A stretch of DNA of 38,191 nt from Treponema sp. (GCA_017551545.1 JAFZLJ010000052.1:1-38191); one strand, 5' to 3'. Counted from the stretch's first letter, positions 20,461 through 28,003 are shown. Program-made: numbers and translations. Notes: a model not told the origin generated them from the letters alone.

Positions 20461-21057
20461 ATGACAAACCAATACATAACCGGCGCAATGATTAAACGTT
20501 TGCGTGAACAAAGAAAAATGACGCAGGCAGAGCTTGCAGAAAAAATATTCGTTACAGATAAAGCAATTTCTAAATGGGAAACAGGAAGAGGATATCCTGA
20601 TGTTTCGCTTATTGAACCGCTTGCAAAAGTACTTGGTGTTTCTGTAATTGAATTACTTTCGGGGCAGGATGTTGTAAATACAAACCGTGTTGCAAATATG
20701 ACAAAGCTTAAGCTTTATGTTTGTCCTGTTTGCGGAAATATAATTCAAAGTACAGGTGAAGCAGTTGTAAGCTGCTGTGGAATTACGCTGCCGGAACTGG
20801 AAGCAGAAGAGCCGCAGGAAAATGATAATGTGCATCTTGCAACAATCGAGAAAGTTGAAGATGAATATTATATTACAATTCCTCACGAAATGACTCGTAT
20901 GCATTATATTTCTTTTGTTGCAGCAGTACGGACAGATGGCTTTGAAATTAAAAAGCTGTACCCCGAGCAGGATGCACAGGCCAGATTCAAAATAAGTGGT
21001 ACAAGAGAAATTTTATATTACTGTAATCATCACGGATTGTTCAGGGTGAAGTTATAA
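20461..21057 (+). CDS. XRE-type regulator fused to a two-iron desulfoferrodoxin (superoxide reductase) module
   Basis: The ATG at 20461 follows GGAGG by 7 nt and gives 198 aa; an earlier in-frame start at 20404 lacks support. Residues about 10-64 are an XRE/Cro helix-turn-helix (MIKRLREQRKMTQAELAEKI...KAISKWETGRGYPD). Residues about 85-115 match the desulforedoxin zinc/iron knuckle, with C88, C91, C105 and C106 (YVCPVCGN...CCG). Residues about 120-198 match the superoxide reductase core, and all five expected iron ligands are present: H125, H142, H148 (HEMTRMHY), C188 and H191 (CNHHG). The protein is therefore probably a DNA-binding sensor of superoxide or oxygen, or an enzyme with a regulatory head; which of these is inference. 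Direct repeats upstream may be its operator. Confidence 0.88.
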   Translation: MTNQYITGAMIKRLREQRKMTQAELAEKIFVTDKAISKWETGRGYPDVSLIEPLAKVLGVSVIELLSGQDVVNTNRVANMTKLKLYVCPVCGNIIQSTGEAVVSCCGITLPELEAEEPQENDNVHLATIEKVEDEYYITIPHEMTRMHYISFVAAVRTDGFEIKKLYPEQDAQARFKISGTREILYYCNHHGLFRVKL

Positions 21058-21522
21058 CTATTTTGAATCGTCTTTTTCAATCGGCGTGTTGTGAATATAT
21101 TCCTGGCGTGCGGCTTCAATTTCTTCAAAGGTCCAGTGGCGTCCATTAGCGGCACGCATGCCAGGGCATTCTGTTGCAACTTCGTCCCAGGTTTGTTTAT
21201 CTTTTAGAATCCATGCCCAGAAAGGATAAGTGCGGCATTGGCTTGGTCTGCCTTCGTAAACAGTGCAGCCGTTGTCCCAGAAGATGCAGTCATAGTTAGG
21301 CTTTTCTAACAAAGCAAGAACCTGTTTGCCGTAATAGTAGTCAGCCCAGCGGCAGTATTTTTTTATAAAATCCTGCTCCGACATTTTAAGATGTTCACAA
21401 AGCCTGTCCAGATCTGCACGCGAAAGGTATACATACCCTGGTGAATGCCCGCAGCAAAACGAGCAGCGCTGGCACGAGAAGTTCAGGCCGTTTTTGTAAA
21501 AGCAATTGTCTGGGGATTCCAT
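21058..21522 (-). CDS. YkgJ-type Cys-cluster protein (putative zinc- or iron-chelating domain)
   Basis: A 154-residue protein from ATG 21520-21522, preceded by AAGAGG. An in-frame GTG further out (21549) would overlap the TATACT box at 21535-21540 and is rejected. The N-terminal FSCQRCSFCCG gives C17, C20, C23 and C24, the CxxCxxCC cluster of the YkgJ/DUF family often annotated as Fe-S or zinc binding. A second group, DCIFWDNGCTVYEGRPSQCRTYPFW, is also typical of the family. Function is unknown. It lies tail to tail with the XRE-desulfoferrodoxin gene, with no gap between the stops, and divergent from the HAD gene. Confidence 0.85.
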   Translation of the reverse strand: MESPDNCFYKNGLNFSCQRCSFCCGHSPGYVYLSRADLDRLCEHLKMSEQDFIKKYCRWADYYYGKQVLALLEKPNYDCIFWDNGCTVYEGRPSQCRTYPFWAWILKDKQTWDEVATECPGMRAANGRHWTFEEIEAARQEYIHNTPIEKDDSK

Positions 21523-21590
21523 AAATACCTCTTGAGTATATTTTACCACGAATTGAAAAGAAAATCTGTGTTTCGTTTGAAATTCTTTGA

Positions 21591-21596
21591 TATAAT
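21591..21596 (+). promoter_or_regulatory. -10 box of the HAD gene, leaderless
   Basis: A perfect TATAAT ends 6 nt before the ATG at 21603, so transcription should begin at or within a base or two of the start codon. No Shine-Dalgarno sequence is possible. The -35 is weak. Confidence 0.65.
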
Positions 21597-21602
21597 ACAG
21601 GC

Positions 21603-22199
21603 ATGAATATTTACGTCGATTTTGATGATTGTCTTTGCGAGACAGCCCGATATTTTTCTAAGCTTGCGGCCCGGCTTTATGGAGTTGATGTGCCCTACGA
21701 AAAAATCAGATATTTTAATCTGCAAAAATCGTTTTCGTTGCCTGATGACAAATACGATGAGCTTATGGTTGAGGGGCATAAACCGGAAGTGCTTTTATCT
21801 TTTGAAGAAACGCCTGGTGCAGTTGATACAATCAACACCTGGCTAAATAAAGGACATGATGTAAAAATAATAACAGGCCGCCCAATGAGTACATATGATG
21901 TTTCAAGAGCCTGGCTTGATGAGCATGGCCTTGACCGCGTTCAGATGTACTGCCTTGATAAATACGGCCGCGATAATTTTATAAAAAACAGCACATTTGG
22001 TCTTAAGCTCGAAGACTATTACAAAATGCATTTCGATTTTGCCGTTGAAGATTCTCCTCACGCCTTTAAGTTTTTTGATCATTTGCCAGATCTTAAAGTT
22101 CTGGTTTTTGACCGCCCATGGAATAAAGACTGTGAGTTCCCAGGCCCAAATTACAAAAGATGCCCTGACTGGAAAACAATAAGCGGGAATGTAGGCTGA
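21603..22199 (+). CDS. HAD-superfamily phosphatase, 5'(3')-deoxyribonucleotidase-like
   Basis: A 198-residue protein of the NT5C-like branch of the HAD superfamily. Motif I is YVDFDDCLC with nucleophile D6 and D8, motif II is IITGRP, and motif IV is FAVEDSPHAF. The length and the insert between motifs I and II (cap helices) fit small cytosolic nucleotidases that dephosphorylate deoxynucleoside monophosphates; the exact substrate is unproven. It starts right after a TATAAT box and is divergent from the Cys-cluster gene. Confidence 0.82.
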   Translation: MNIYVDFDDCLCETARYFSKLAARLYGVDVPYEKIRYFNLQKSFSLPDDKYDELMVEGHKPEVLLSFEETPGAVDTINTWLNKGHDVKIITGRPMSTYDVSRAWLDEHGLDRVQMYCLDKYGRDNFIKNSTFGLKLEDYYKMHFDFAVEDSPHAFKFFDHLPDLKVLVFDRPWNKDCEFPGPNYKRCPDWKTISGNVG

Positions 22200-22236
22200 T
22201 CAGGAGTGAATCCACGCCTTTTTAAATGTGGTGACA

Positions 22237-22264
22237 TTGAATATATCATAAGATATGATATAAT
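22237..22264 (+). promoter_or_regulatory. Promoter and palindromic operator of the first toxin-antitoxin pair
   Basis: TTGAAT (22237-22242) and TATAAT (22259-22264) are 16 nt apart. The perfect dyad ATATCATAAGATATGATAT (22243-22261, 8-bp arms, 3-nt centre) fills the spacer and overlaps the -10, as expected for an antitoxin-bound operator. Confidence 0.8.
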
Positions 22265-22302
22265 ATTTTACATAAGAAAAGACATAATATAAGGGGGCAA
22301 AA

Positions 22303-22569
22303 ATGCCAAATATTCGTCCTGTTTCTGATTTAAGAAATTATGCTTCTGTTTTAATGGAAGTCCGCGAAAACGAACCTGTTTATCTTACAAAAAATGGCCG
22401 TGGTTCTTATGCCATTGTCGACATCAAAGAATATGAAGATTTCGAAAAAACAAAGGCATCGCTAAAGCTTATGTACGAGCTACAAAAAGGTAAGGTCTCA
22501 GGCGAAACAAAAGGCTGGCTTTCAGAAGAAGATGTAGAAAAACATTTTGAGGAAAAATTTAATGCCTAA
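22303..22569 (+). CDS. Phd/YefM-family antitoxin
   Basis: An 88-residue protein of the Phd/YefM type: RPVSDLRNYASVLMEVRENE is the N-terminal DNA-binding part, VYLTKNGRGSYAIVDIKEYED the conserved strand-helix, and the charged C-terminal helix binds the toxin. It should neutralise the toxin and repress the pair through the dyad at 22243-22261. AAGGGGG precedes the ATG. The toxin start overlaps its last codons by 8 nt. Confidence 0.9.
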   Translation: MPNIRPVSDLRNYASVLMEVRENEPVYLTKNGRGSYAIVDIKEYEDFEKTKASLKLMYELQKGKVSGETKGWLSEEDVEKHFEEKFNA

Positions 22570-22885
22570 TACAATTCATTATTCTCCAGAAGCGCTTATC
22601 GACATGGATAAAACATATGATTATATCCGCATTGAATTGCAAAATCCTATTGCTGCAAAAAATACAATAGATGGCATAAGAAATGCAATTCAAGATTTAA
22701 AAACTCTGGATAATATTGGTGTAAAGGTCTTTCTTCCAAACGGACTTGAAACAGCATATCGTTTCATTCATTTCAAAAAATATCTGATTTTTTACCGCCA
22801 AGTTGAACATGATGTTTTTATTGATAGAATTATGCATGGATCAAGGGATTATATAAACGTCTTGTTTGGTAGTGAGATTGAATAA
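22562..22885 (+). CDS. RelE/ParE-family toxin
   Basis: A 107-residue toxin. The ATG at 22562 has GAGGA (22549-22553) 8 nt upstream and overlaps the antitoxin by 8 nt; an earlier in-frame start at 22547 is less likely. The sequence shows the ParE/RelE pattern: an N-terminal strand (IHYSPEALIDMDKTYDYI), a long helix with the AAKNTIDGIRNAI segment, and the final strands YRFIHFKKYLIFYRQ...DVFIDRIMHGSRDY. ParE members poison gyrase while RelE members cut ribosome-bound mRNA; which applies here is not decided by sequence alone, though the ending favours ParE. Confidence 0.88.
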   Translation: MPNTIHYSPEALIDMDKTYDYIRIELQNPIAAKNTIDGIRNAIQDLKTLDNIGVKVFLPNGLETAYRFIHFKKYLIFYRQVEHDVFIDRIMHGSRDYINVLFGSEIE

Positions 22886-22930
22886 TCAAATAATATGAAA
22901 AGTTTTTATAGATAATAATAAGAACTGAGT

Positions 22931-22958
22931 TTTACGAACGCAATTTTTATGTTATAAT
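22931..22958 (+). promoter_or_regulatory. Promoter of the small lipoprotein
   Basis: TTTACG (22931-22936) and TATAAT (22953-22958) with a 16-nt spacer; GAGG (22968-22971) and the ATG at 22978 follow. Confidence 0.6.
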
Positions 22959-22977
22959 AATAACTGTGAGGTTAATT

Positions 22978-23460
22978 ATGAAAAAGGCATTTGTTTTTTT
23001 ACTAATTCCTTTTGTTTTTTTTGGTTGCGGATTAGGGATTATTGATTATCAATTGATAAATAAAACTGATTATGATGTAATTTTGATTGATAATTCTGAT
23101 TATGATAAAACTGAATATGAAGTAACTGCTAATAGTACACGCAATATCAGACGCTATAATACAGGTCATTTTTCAATAAAAAATTGTACATACCCTATAA
23201 CTATATCTAATGGTTTTTCTTCTTCTGTAATAGATTATTTACCAAAATATGAATTAAAAATAAATAACACAACCAATAAAACATATAAACTTACAATAAC
23301 AAATGATTTTCAGGGTGATTATACAATTACAAGTAATCAAACAACATCACTAAGTATTTATAAACCAAGTGTAAAAGTTAATGATTTACATATATTTTTT
23401 AATGATACTGAAATAAACAATTTCATATTGCAGAATAATACAATAATCATTGTAGAATAA
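22978..23460 (+). CDS. Small lipoprotein of unknown function
   Basis: I place the start at ATG 22978, 6 nt after GAGG; a GTG at 22966 would add four residues. The 160-residue product has a signal ending in the lipobox FFGC, with lipidation at Cys17. The mature part is rich in Asn, Thr, Ile and Tyr and looks all-beta (YDVILIDNSDYDKTEYEVTANSTRN and later TNKTYKLTITNDF). I do not recognise a family. The gene is much richer in A and T than htpG or rpoC, and sits in an apparently accessory stretch between a toxin-antitoxin pair and the half-site array. Confidence 0.75.
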   Translation: MKKAFVFLLIPFVFFGCGLGIIDYQLINKTDYDVILIDNSDYDKTEYEVTANSTRNIRRYNTGHFSIKNCTYPITISNGFSSSVIDYLPKYELKINNTTNKTYKLTITNDFQGDYTITSNQTTSLSIYKPSVKVNDLHIFFNDTEINNFILQNNTIIIVE

Positions 23461-23478
23461 TACCCTCCTGTATTTTTT

Positions 23479-23833
23479 TACACGCGTAATGTTACTTTAT
23501 ATAGATTTCGCGTGTAAGGAAAAGCAGCGTTGAGTTGCATGGGCACGCGAAAATTGTTACATAAGTACATTTGGCGTGTCTCGGTAGAAAAAAAAGAATT
23601 CTTAATACACGCGGAATGCGTTCTTTAGTTCAAATCACGTGTAAATAATCAAGAGACAGATAATTGTATACACGCGAAACTATAGTCTTTCTAGAGAACG
23701 CGTGTCTGAACAGAAAGGAAAAGTATTCTTAATACACGCAGATTGTGTCCTCTAGATAAATCCGCGTGTATATAACAGTTAATTAGAATATTACATACAC
23801 GCAGTATATGTAATTGTTACTCTTTTGCGTGCC
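23479..23833. repeat. Array of 12 alternately inverted TACACGCG/CGCGTGTA half-sites
   Basis: Left half-sites (consensus TACACGCG) start at 23479, 23542, 23606, 23669, 23733 and 23796. Right half-sites (consensus CGCGTGTA) start at 23509, 23573, 23636, 23699, 23763 and 23826. The period is 63-64 bp, left-to-right distance is 30 or 31 bp and right-to-left 33 or 34 bp. Sequences between the sites are diverged, but ATTCTTAATACACGC recurs exactly 127 bp apart (23598 and 23725), so the array looks like an old tandem duplication of two-unit blocks. No open frame above 60 codons crosses it. It fills the non-coding gap 23461-23897, which is otherwise AT-rich. Confidence 0.9.
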
Positions 23834-23897
23834 TTTTGTTATAAGAGATTCCAATTGTTTAATAAAAGATGAGTTTTCTGAAGAACGAAAAGAAAAC

Positions 23898-23925
23898 TTG
23901 AATTAACGCTTGAATCAGTTATAAT
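23898..23925 (+). promoter_or_regulatory. Promoter of the small secreted protein
   Basis: TTGAAT (23898-23903), a 16-nt spacer and TATAAT (23920-23925). AGGGG (23932-23936) follows, 6 nt before the ATG. The half-site array ends about 65 bp upstream. Confidence 0.7.
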
Positions 23926-23942
23926 AGATGCAGGGGCCATTT

Positions 23943-24251
23943 ATGAAGAAAGTATTTTTAATTACACTTGTATTTATTTTCGGTGCATTGTGTTTTGCAG
24001 AAACTAAAAAAGAAACTTGCCAGAAAATGGTAGTTACCTTGTTTGACAAAGGCTCTTGCATAATATTTGAGATTCCAGAACAGACAGCAGTCGTGCCAAA
24101 AACTGCGATAGCAACAATCAGACTGTATGACGATTATATGCAGATTCTTTATATTGCAAAAGATGGCTGGAATTATGTCTATTATTCTGGATGCGAAATA
24201 TACCTAGATAAAAACAACAATCTAGTAATAAAAGGCGAGTTCGAACAATAA
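23943..24251 (+). CDS. Small secreted protein of unknown function
   Basis: A 102-residue protein starting at ATG 23943 behind AGGGG; an in-frame ATG at 23928 is not supported by spacing. The signal MKKVFLITLVFIFGALCFA should be cut before ETKKET, leaving a mature domain of about 83 residues that looks all-beta (IRLYDDYMQILYIAKDGWNYVYYSGCEIYLD). No family is recognised. It has its own promoter directly downstream of the half-site array, making it the gene most likely to be affected by whatever binds or folds there. Confidence 0.75.
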   Translation: MKKVFLITLVFIFGALCFAETKKETCQKMVVTLFDKGSCIIFEIPEQTAVVPKTAIATIRLYDDYMQILYIAKDGWNYVYYSGCEIYLDKNNNLVIKGEFEQ

Positions 24252-24297
24252 CCACACTTTTTTCCATTCTTCATTCATCTCTTGTCTTTTTGAAAAA

Positions 24298-24324
24298 GAT
24301 TGTCGGGTCAAGCCCGACAATGAC
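24298..24324 (-). terminator. Probable htpG terminator made from a dispersed palindrome
   Basis: ATTGTCGGG, a TCAAG loop and CCCGACAAT form a 9-bp stem; on the minus strand it is followed by C and five T (24297-24293). It lies 38 nt past the htpG stop. Confidence 0.7.
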
Positions 24325-24332
24325 AGAACTTT

Positions 24333-24359
24333 GTCATTCCCGCGCTTGACGCGTGAATC
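24333..24359. repeat. Dispersed palindrome, facing the copy at 24298
   Basis: GTCATTCCCGCGCTTGACGCG followed by TGAATC, an imperfect copy of the 27-nt element. With 24298-24324 it makes an inverted pair just downstream of htpG, arranged like the pair after ppx. Confidence 0.8.
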
Positions 24360-24361
24360 TA

Positions 24362-26338
24362 TTACTTTGAAAGTAAATTATTCAAATGCTCTACAAAGGC
24401 TGCTGGTTCTTTAAGTTCCACGCCTGCTATGAGCAATGCCTGACTCAACAAAACCTCAGAAACATCTGCGATGAGTGCTTCGTCGTCGCTGTCTTTGATC
24501 TTTGCAAGAATAGGGTGGTCGCCGTTTACTTCAAGGATTGGCTTGAGTTCCGGACCGGCCTGGCCCATGGCCTTCATCATCTGAATCATCTGGTAGCTTG
24601 GGTCGTTTTCGTCTACTACGATACATGACGGATTGTTGCCGCTCAAAGTTTTAGAAAGCTTAACTTCCTTTACCTTTTCGCCAAGAGCTTTCTTGATTTT
24701 GTCTGTTACAGGCTTGAAGGCTTCTTCCTTCTTCTTAGCTTCTTCTTTGTTGTCTACAAGATCTTCATCAGCGCCACTGCGGTTTACTGCCTTGAGCTCG
24801 TAGTCCTTGTATTTGCCAAAGCCTGGAATAACGATGTCGTCAATGTCGTCATCCATAATCAAAACTTCAAAGCCCTTGTCTGTGTAAGCCTTCAAAAGTG
24901 GGTTTGCACGAAGATTCTTTTCGTCGCTTCCGCTGATGTAGAAGATAGCCTTCTGTTCAGGCTTCATTCTTTCAACATAAGCGGCAAAGCTTGTGTAGTT
25001 GTCGTCGCCTGTACCGCTTGCGTCTGTACTCTTAAAGCGTACGATTTCCGCAATTTCTTCGCGGTTTGAATAGTCTGAGTACAAGCCTTCCTTCATAGGA
25101 CGGTTGAAAGCTTTTACAAACTTAGCCCATTTTTCGATTGTTTTCTTTTCTTCGTCTGTGCGCTTGTCTTCGGCAGTCTTTTTGGCGTTGTCGGCAGCTT
25201 CTCCCATCTTCTTAAATTCACCAAGGAGCTTCTTTACAGAAGAAGTTCTGATGTTATCAAGAATGCGGTTCTGCTGTAAGATTTCACGGCTTACATTCAA
25301 TGGTAAGTCTTCGCTGTCTATAATACCGCGTACAAAGCGCAGATAGCTTGGCAAAAGTTCGCGGTCATCGTCTGTAATGAATACGCGCTTTACATAAAGC
25401 TTTACGCCGCTCTTGTAGTCTGCCTGGTACATATCAAACGGAGCAGTCTGAGGAATGTAGAACAAGGTTGTATATTCCTGAGTTCCTTCTGCATGTGTAT
25501 GAACATAGTGCAAAGGATCCTGTCCATCGTGTCCGATTGTCTTGTAGAACTCGTTGTAGTCTTCCGGCTTAAGCTCGCTCTTTGGGCGCTTCCACAAGGC
25601 ACTTGCGCTGTTTACCTGGTCAACTTTATTTTCGCTGCCGGTAACGTTTCCCTTGTCGTCGTATTTTTTCTGTTCGTAGTGAAGATAGATTGGGAAGGCA
25701 ATGTGGTCACTGTACTTTTTGATAAGTTCTTCAATCTTCCAGCGGCTTGCAAATTCCTTGCTGTCGTCGTTCAAATGCATTTCGATTGCAGAACCTGTGA
25801 GCTCAGCCTTGTCGAATCCGTATTTTTTAGCTGTTGCGCTGTCTGCTGCAACTTCATCAATGTCGTAAGAGTTTGTTCCGTCTGAGCTCCAGTGCCAGAT
25901 TTTTCCGTCGCCTGCAGCCTTTCGTGTATAAACATCAATCTTTTTTGCAGCCATGAATGCAGAATAAAATCCAACACCAAACTGACCGATTAATGCAGAA
26001 TCCTTGGCAGCTTCTGTTGTAAGGGCTTCCATAAATGCCTTTGTGCCCGAGCGTGCAATTGTACCAAGGTTGTTGGTCAAATCCTCGTCGTTCATACCAA
26101 TTCCGGAATCCTGAACTGTAAGAACGCTGTCTTTTTCGTCAAAAGAAATATCAATGCGTGGTTCAAACTTGATTGACTTATAAGCGTCATCAGAAACTGT
26201 AAGATATTTGAGCTTGTCCAGCGCATCCGAACCGTTAGAAACTATTTCGCGAAGGAAAATATCCTTGTTAGAATAAAGTGAATGAATAATTAATTTAAGA
26301 AGCTGATTTACTTCTGTTTGAAACTCGTGTTTTGCCAT
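24362..26338 (-). CDS. htpG: Hsp90-family chaperone HtpG
   Basis: A 658-residue cytoplasmic ATP-dependent chaperone. The N-terminal ATPase domain carries FQTEVNQLLKLIIHSLYSNKDIFLREIVSNGSDALDKL with the nucleotide-binding Glu/Asn/Asp pattern, DSGIGM and the lid GTIARSGTKAF followed by IGQFGVGFYSAFM. The middle domain shows LYVKRVFI and LPLNVSREILQQNRIL, and the C-terminal dimerisation domain ends the protein. Length is normal and no residue looks lost. GAGG lies 8 nt before the start. Two dispersed palindromes follow the stop. Confidence 0.98.
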   Translation of the reverse strand: MAKHEFQTEVNQLLKLIIHSLYSNKDIFLREIVSNGSDALDKLKYLTVSDDAYKSIKFEPRIDISFDEKDSVLTVQDSGIGMNDEDLTNNLGTIARSGTKAFMEALTTEAAKDSALIGQFGVGFYSAFMAAKKIDVYTRKAAGDGKIWHWSSDGTNSYDIDEVAADSATAKKYGFDKAELTGSAIEMHLNDDSKEFASRWKIEELIKKYSDHIAFPIYLHYEQKKYDDKGNVTGSENKVDQVNSASALWKRPKSELKPEDYNEFYKTIGHDGQDPLHYVHTHAEGTQEYTTLFYIPQTAPFDMYQADYKSGVKLYVKRVFITDDDRELLPSYLRFVRGIIDSEDLPLNVSREILQQNRILDNIRTSSVKKLLGEFKKMGEAADNAKKTAEDKRTDEEKKTIEKWAKFVKAFNRPMKEGLYSDYSNREEIAEIVRFKSTDASGTGDDNYTSFAAYVERMKPEQKAIFYISGSDEKNLRANPLLKAYTDKGFEVLIMDDDIDDIVIPGFGKYKDYELKAVNRSGADEDLVDNKEEAKKKEEAFKPVTDKIKKALGEKVKEVKLSKTLSGNNPSCIVVDENDPSYQMIQMMKAMGQAGPELKPILEVNGDHPILAKIKDSDDEALIADVSEVLLSQALLIAGVELKEPAAFVEHLNNLLSK

Positions 26339-26430
26339 TTTTTTAGCCTCGATTTTAAATATATTACTTTAAAAAATAATAATTTTTCGCCCGTTCGGCA
26401 AGTAGTTTTTTATGAGTAGGTTTGCAACCC

Positions 26431-26967
26431 CTATATAGAAAGCCCAATCTTGAACTTATACCCATCCTTGTAGGTGCTGTTGTAATAATCAACAAGGCTG
26501 GAAGGTTTAAGAGGTTTTTCATCAATAATTTTGATTTCAAGAATGAACAATCGGTAGCTGACTTCTACAAACCATGTTTGAAGGGTTTGGTGATTTTTGG
26601 GCATTAAGCCAATGCCTACACCTGCATGGGCATCGAACAGGCCCATCATTCCTAAGGCGAGACCGGCAGAAAACCTGTTAAAATTGTCATGCTTTGATCT
26701 TGCATAACCATAGGCAAAATAGGTTCCGGCGCGGGCTTCGTTTGTGACAGGAATGAAAAGAGTTTCAAGCCCTATGTCAAAAGAAAAAATTTCCGGATAC
26801 CCGAATTCAAGCGAAATAATTGGCCAGGGGAAAATAATTTCCATTGCCCTGTTAAAGGATTTTTCAAATGTTGATTTTTCTGCTTTGGGCTGGTCTTCTG
26901 CAAACAGATTAGATGAACAAAGTGCGATGAGGATAATAAATAAAAAAGATAATTTTCTCTTCTCCAT
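26431..26967 (-). CDS. Secreted envelope protein, possible outer-membrane beta-barrel
   Basis: A 178-residue protein with a signal peptide (KRKLSFLFIILIALCSSNLFA, cut before EDQPKAEK). The mature part has alternating hydrophobic strands rich in Gly, Phe and Tyr (SLEFGYPEIFSFDIGLETLFI, RFSAGLALGMMGLFDAHAGVGIG, FVEVSYRLFILEIKI), suggesting a small beta-barrel, but I do not recognise the family. TATTAT on the minus strand (26973-26978) is 5 nt from the ATG, with no Shine-Dalgarno sequence, so the message is probably leaderless. A perfect 15-bp dyad lies just upstream at 26986-27000. Confidence 0.7.
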   Translation of the reverse strand: MEKRKLSFLFIILIALCSSNLFAEDQPKAEKSTFEKSFNRAMEIIFPWPIISLEFGYPEIFSFDIGLETLFIPVTNEARAGTYFAYGYARSKHDNFNRFSAGLALGMMGLFDAHAGVGIGLMPKNHQTLQTWFVEVSYRLFILEIKIIDEKPLKPSSLVDYYNSTYKDGYKFKIGLSI

Positions 26968-26985
26968 ACACTATAATAATATCAT

Positions 26986-27000
26986 AACTTTTCAAAAGTT
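26986..27000. promoter_or_regulatory. Small perfect dyad upstream of the envelope protein gene
   Basis: AACTTTTCAAAAGTT, 7-bp arms around one base, 8 bp upstream of the minus-strand -10 box. It may be an operator, but in such AT-rich sequence a chance palindrome is possible. Confidence 0.35.
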
Positions 27001-27024
27001 ACTGCCTCTCAAATAACATTTTCA

Positions 27025-27052
27025 TTGTAAAAACCAAAGCCCATGGTATAAT
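27025..27052 (+). promoter_or_regulatory. Promoter of the CPBP protease gene
   Basis: TTGTAA (27025-27030), a 16-nt spacer and TATAAT (27047-27052). GGAGG (27081-27085) follows, 5 nt before the ATG. The boxes resemble those at 28004-28031. Confidence 0.7.
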
Positions 27053-27090
27053 AATTTTTAATAGAAGCAATAACCCAATCGGAGGCCTTC

Positions 27091-27990
27091 ATGCAGTTAA
27101 AAAACGAAGACAAGAACAAAAACCTCACCATACTATTTCTTATTTTAACAATTGCCCTGACCTGGCTATTCCAGTTTATGCCTATGATAATCGGGCTGGA
27201 CATTCAAAACACTTCAATTTCTTCTTTTGATTTTGCTTCTTTGTTTTTTACAATCGGCGGTGTCATGCCCACGCTTATCGCAGTCATATTTGTCCTGATC
27301 TTTTATACAAAAGAAGGCATAAAAGATTTTATGAAACGCTGCTTTGTTCCAGACAGGGAATGCGCCCTTGCCATTCTTATTTCACTTGGGCTTGTCTGCT
27401 TTGAAAGTTTTGTAACACAGATGCTGGCAAAACTTTTTGGAGCCGAAAACCTTGGCTTTGAAGGCCTTAAGCTCATAGTAAAAAATCCTTTATATTTTTT
27501 CTATTTTCTTTTCTGGGGAATTATTTCGGGGCCTTTTTCAGAAGAATTTGGCTGGAGAGGTTTTTTGACAGACCGCCTGTTTGATAAAACTACACTGGTC
27601 CGGATGTCTCTTTTTATAGGTTTTATCTGGGGACTATGGCATCTGCCTTTGTATTTTTATCCGGCACAAATCCAGCACGAATGGTTTATGATAAATCCTT
27701 TTCTTGGGCTTTCATTTATTGTAAGCTGCATGAGCGCCGCCCTTGTCTATAGCACTATATATGTAATCAGCAAAAGAAAAGTGTTCCCGATTTTCTTTCT
27801 GCACATGTTCAAAAATATTATACTTACCGGTGCAATGATTTATCCATTCAGCAAAACCTACAGCATAGTTGTTCTTCCTGTAGAAATTGTGATTGATGTC
27901 TTGTTTTATGTAATAATCTCGCACACAAAGTTCTTTAAAAGCAGGCTGAATGAATGTTATATGTTAAGTGGCCTGAGACAGGAAAAATAA
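27091..27990 (+). CDS. CPBP-family intramembrane metalloprotease
   Basis: A 299-residue integral membrane protein with about eight hydrophobic segments. The CPBP (CAAX protease and bacteriocin-processing) motifs are complete: EEFGWRG with E151, E152 and R156, WGLWHLP with H184, and HMFKN with H238 and N242. Members process prenylated or short peptides or protect against bacteriocins; the substrate here is unknown. GGAGG gives a firm start. No peptide or bacteriocin gene is seen nearby. Confidence 0.92.
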   Translation: MQLKNEDKNKNLTILFLILTIALTWLFQFMPMIIGLDIQNTSISSFDFASLFFTIGGVMPTLIAVIFVLIFYTKEGIKDFMKRCFVPDRECALAILISLGLVCFESFVTQMLAKLFGAENLGFEGLKLIVKNPLYFFYFLFWGIISGPFSEEFGWRGFLTDRLFDKTTLVRMSLFIGFIWGLWHLPLYFYPAQIQHEWFMINPFLGLSFIVSCMSAALVYSTIYVISKRKVFPIFFLHMFKNIILTGAMIYPFSKTYSIVVLPVEIVIDVLFYVIISHTKFFKSRLNECYMLSGLRQEK

Positions 27991-28003
27991 TTACTATATT
28001 TCA

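Noticed and set aside
21523..21549. N-terminal extension of the Cys-cluster protein from a GTG at 21549
   Set aside because: The extension covers the TATACT box at 21535-21540, while the ATG at 21522 has AAGAGG upstream.
23479..23833. CRISPR array
   Set aside because: The period fits, but only 7-8 bp half-sites are conserved; there is no repeat of 23 nt or more, the sites alternate in orientation, and no cas genes are present.
23461..23897. Integron attC-type cassette array
   Set aside because: No GTTRRRY-like core pairs and no cassette genes between the sites; units are only 63 bp.
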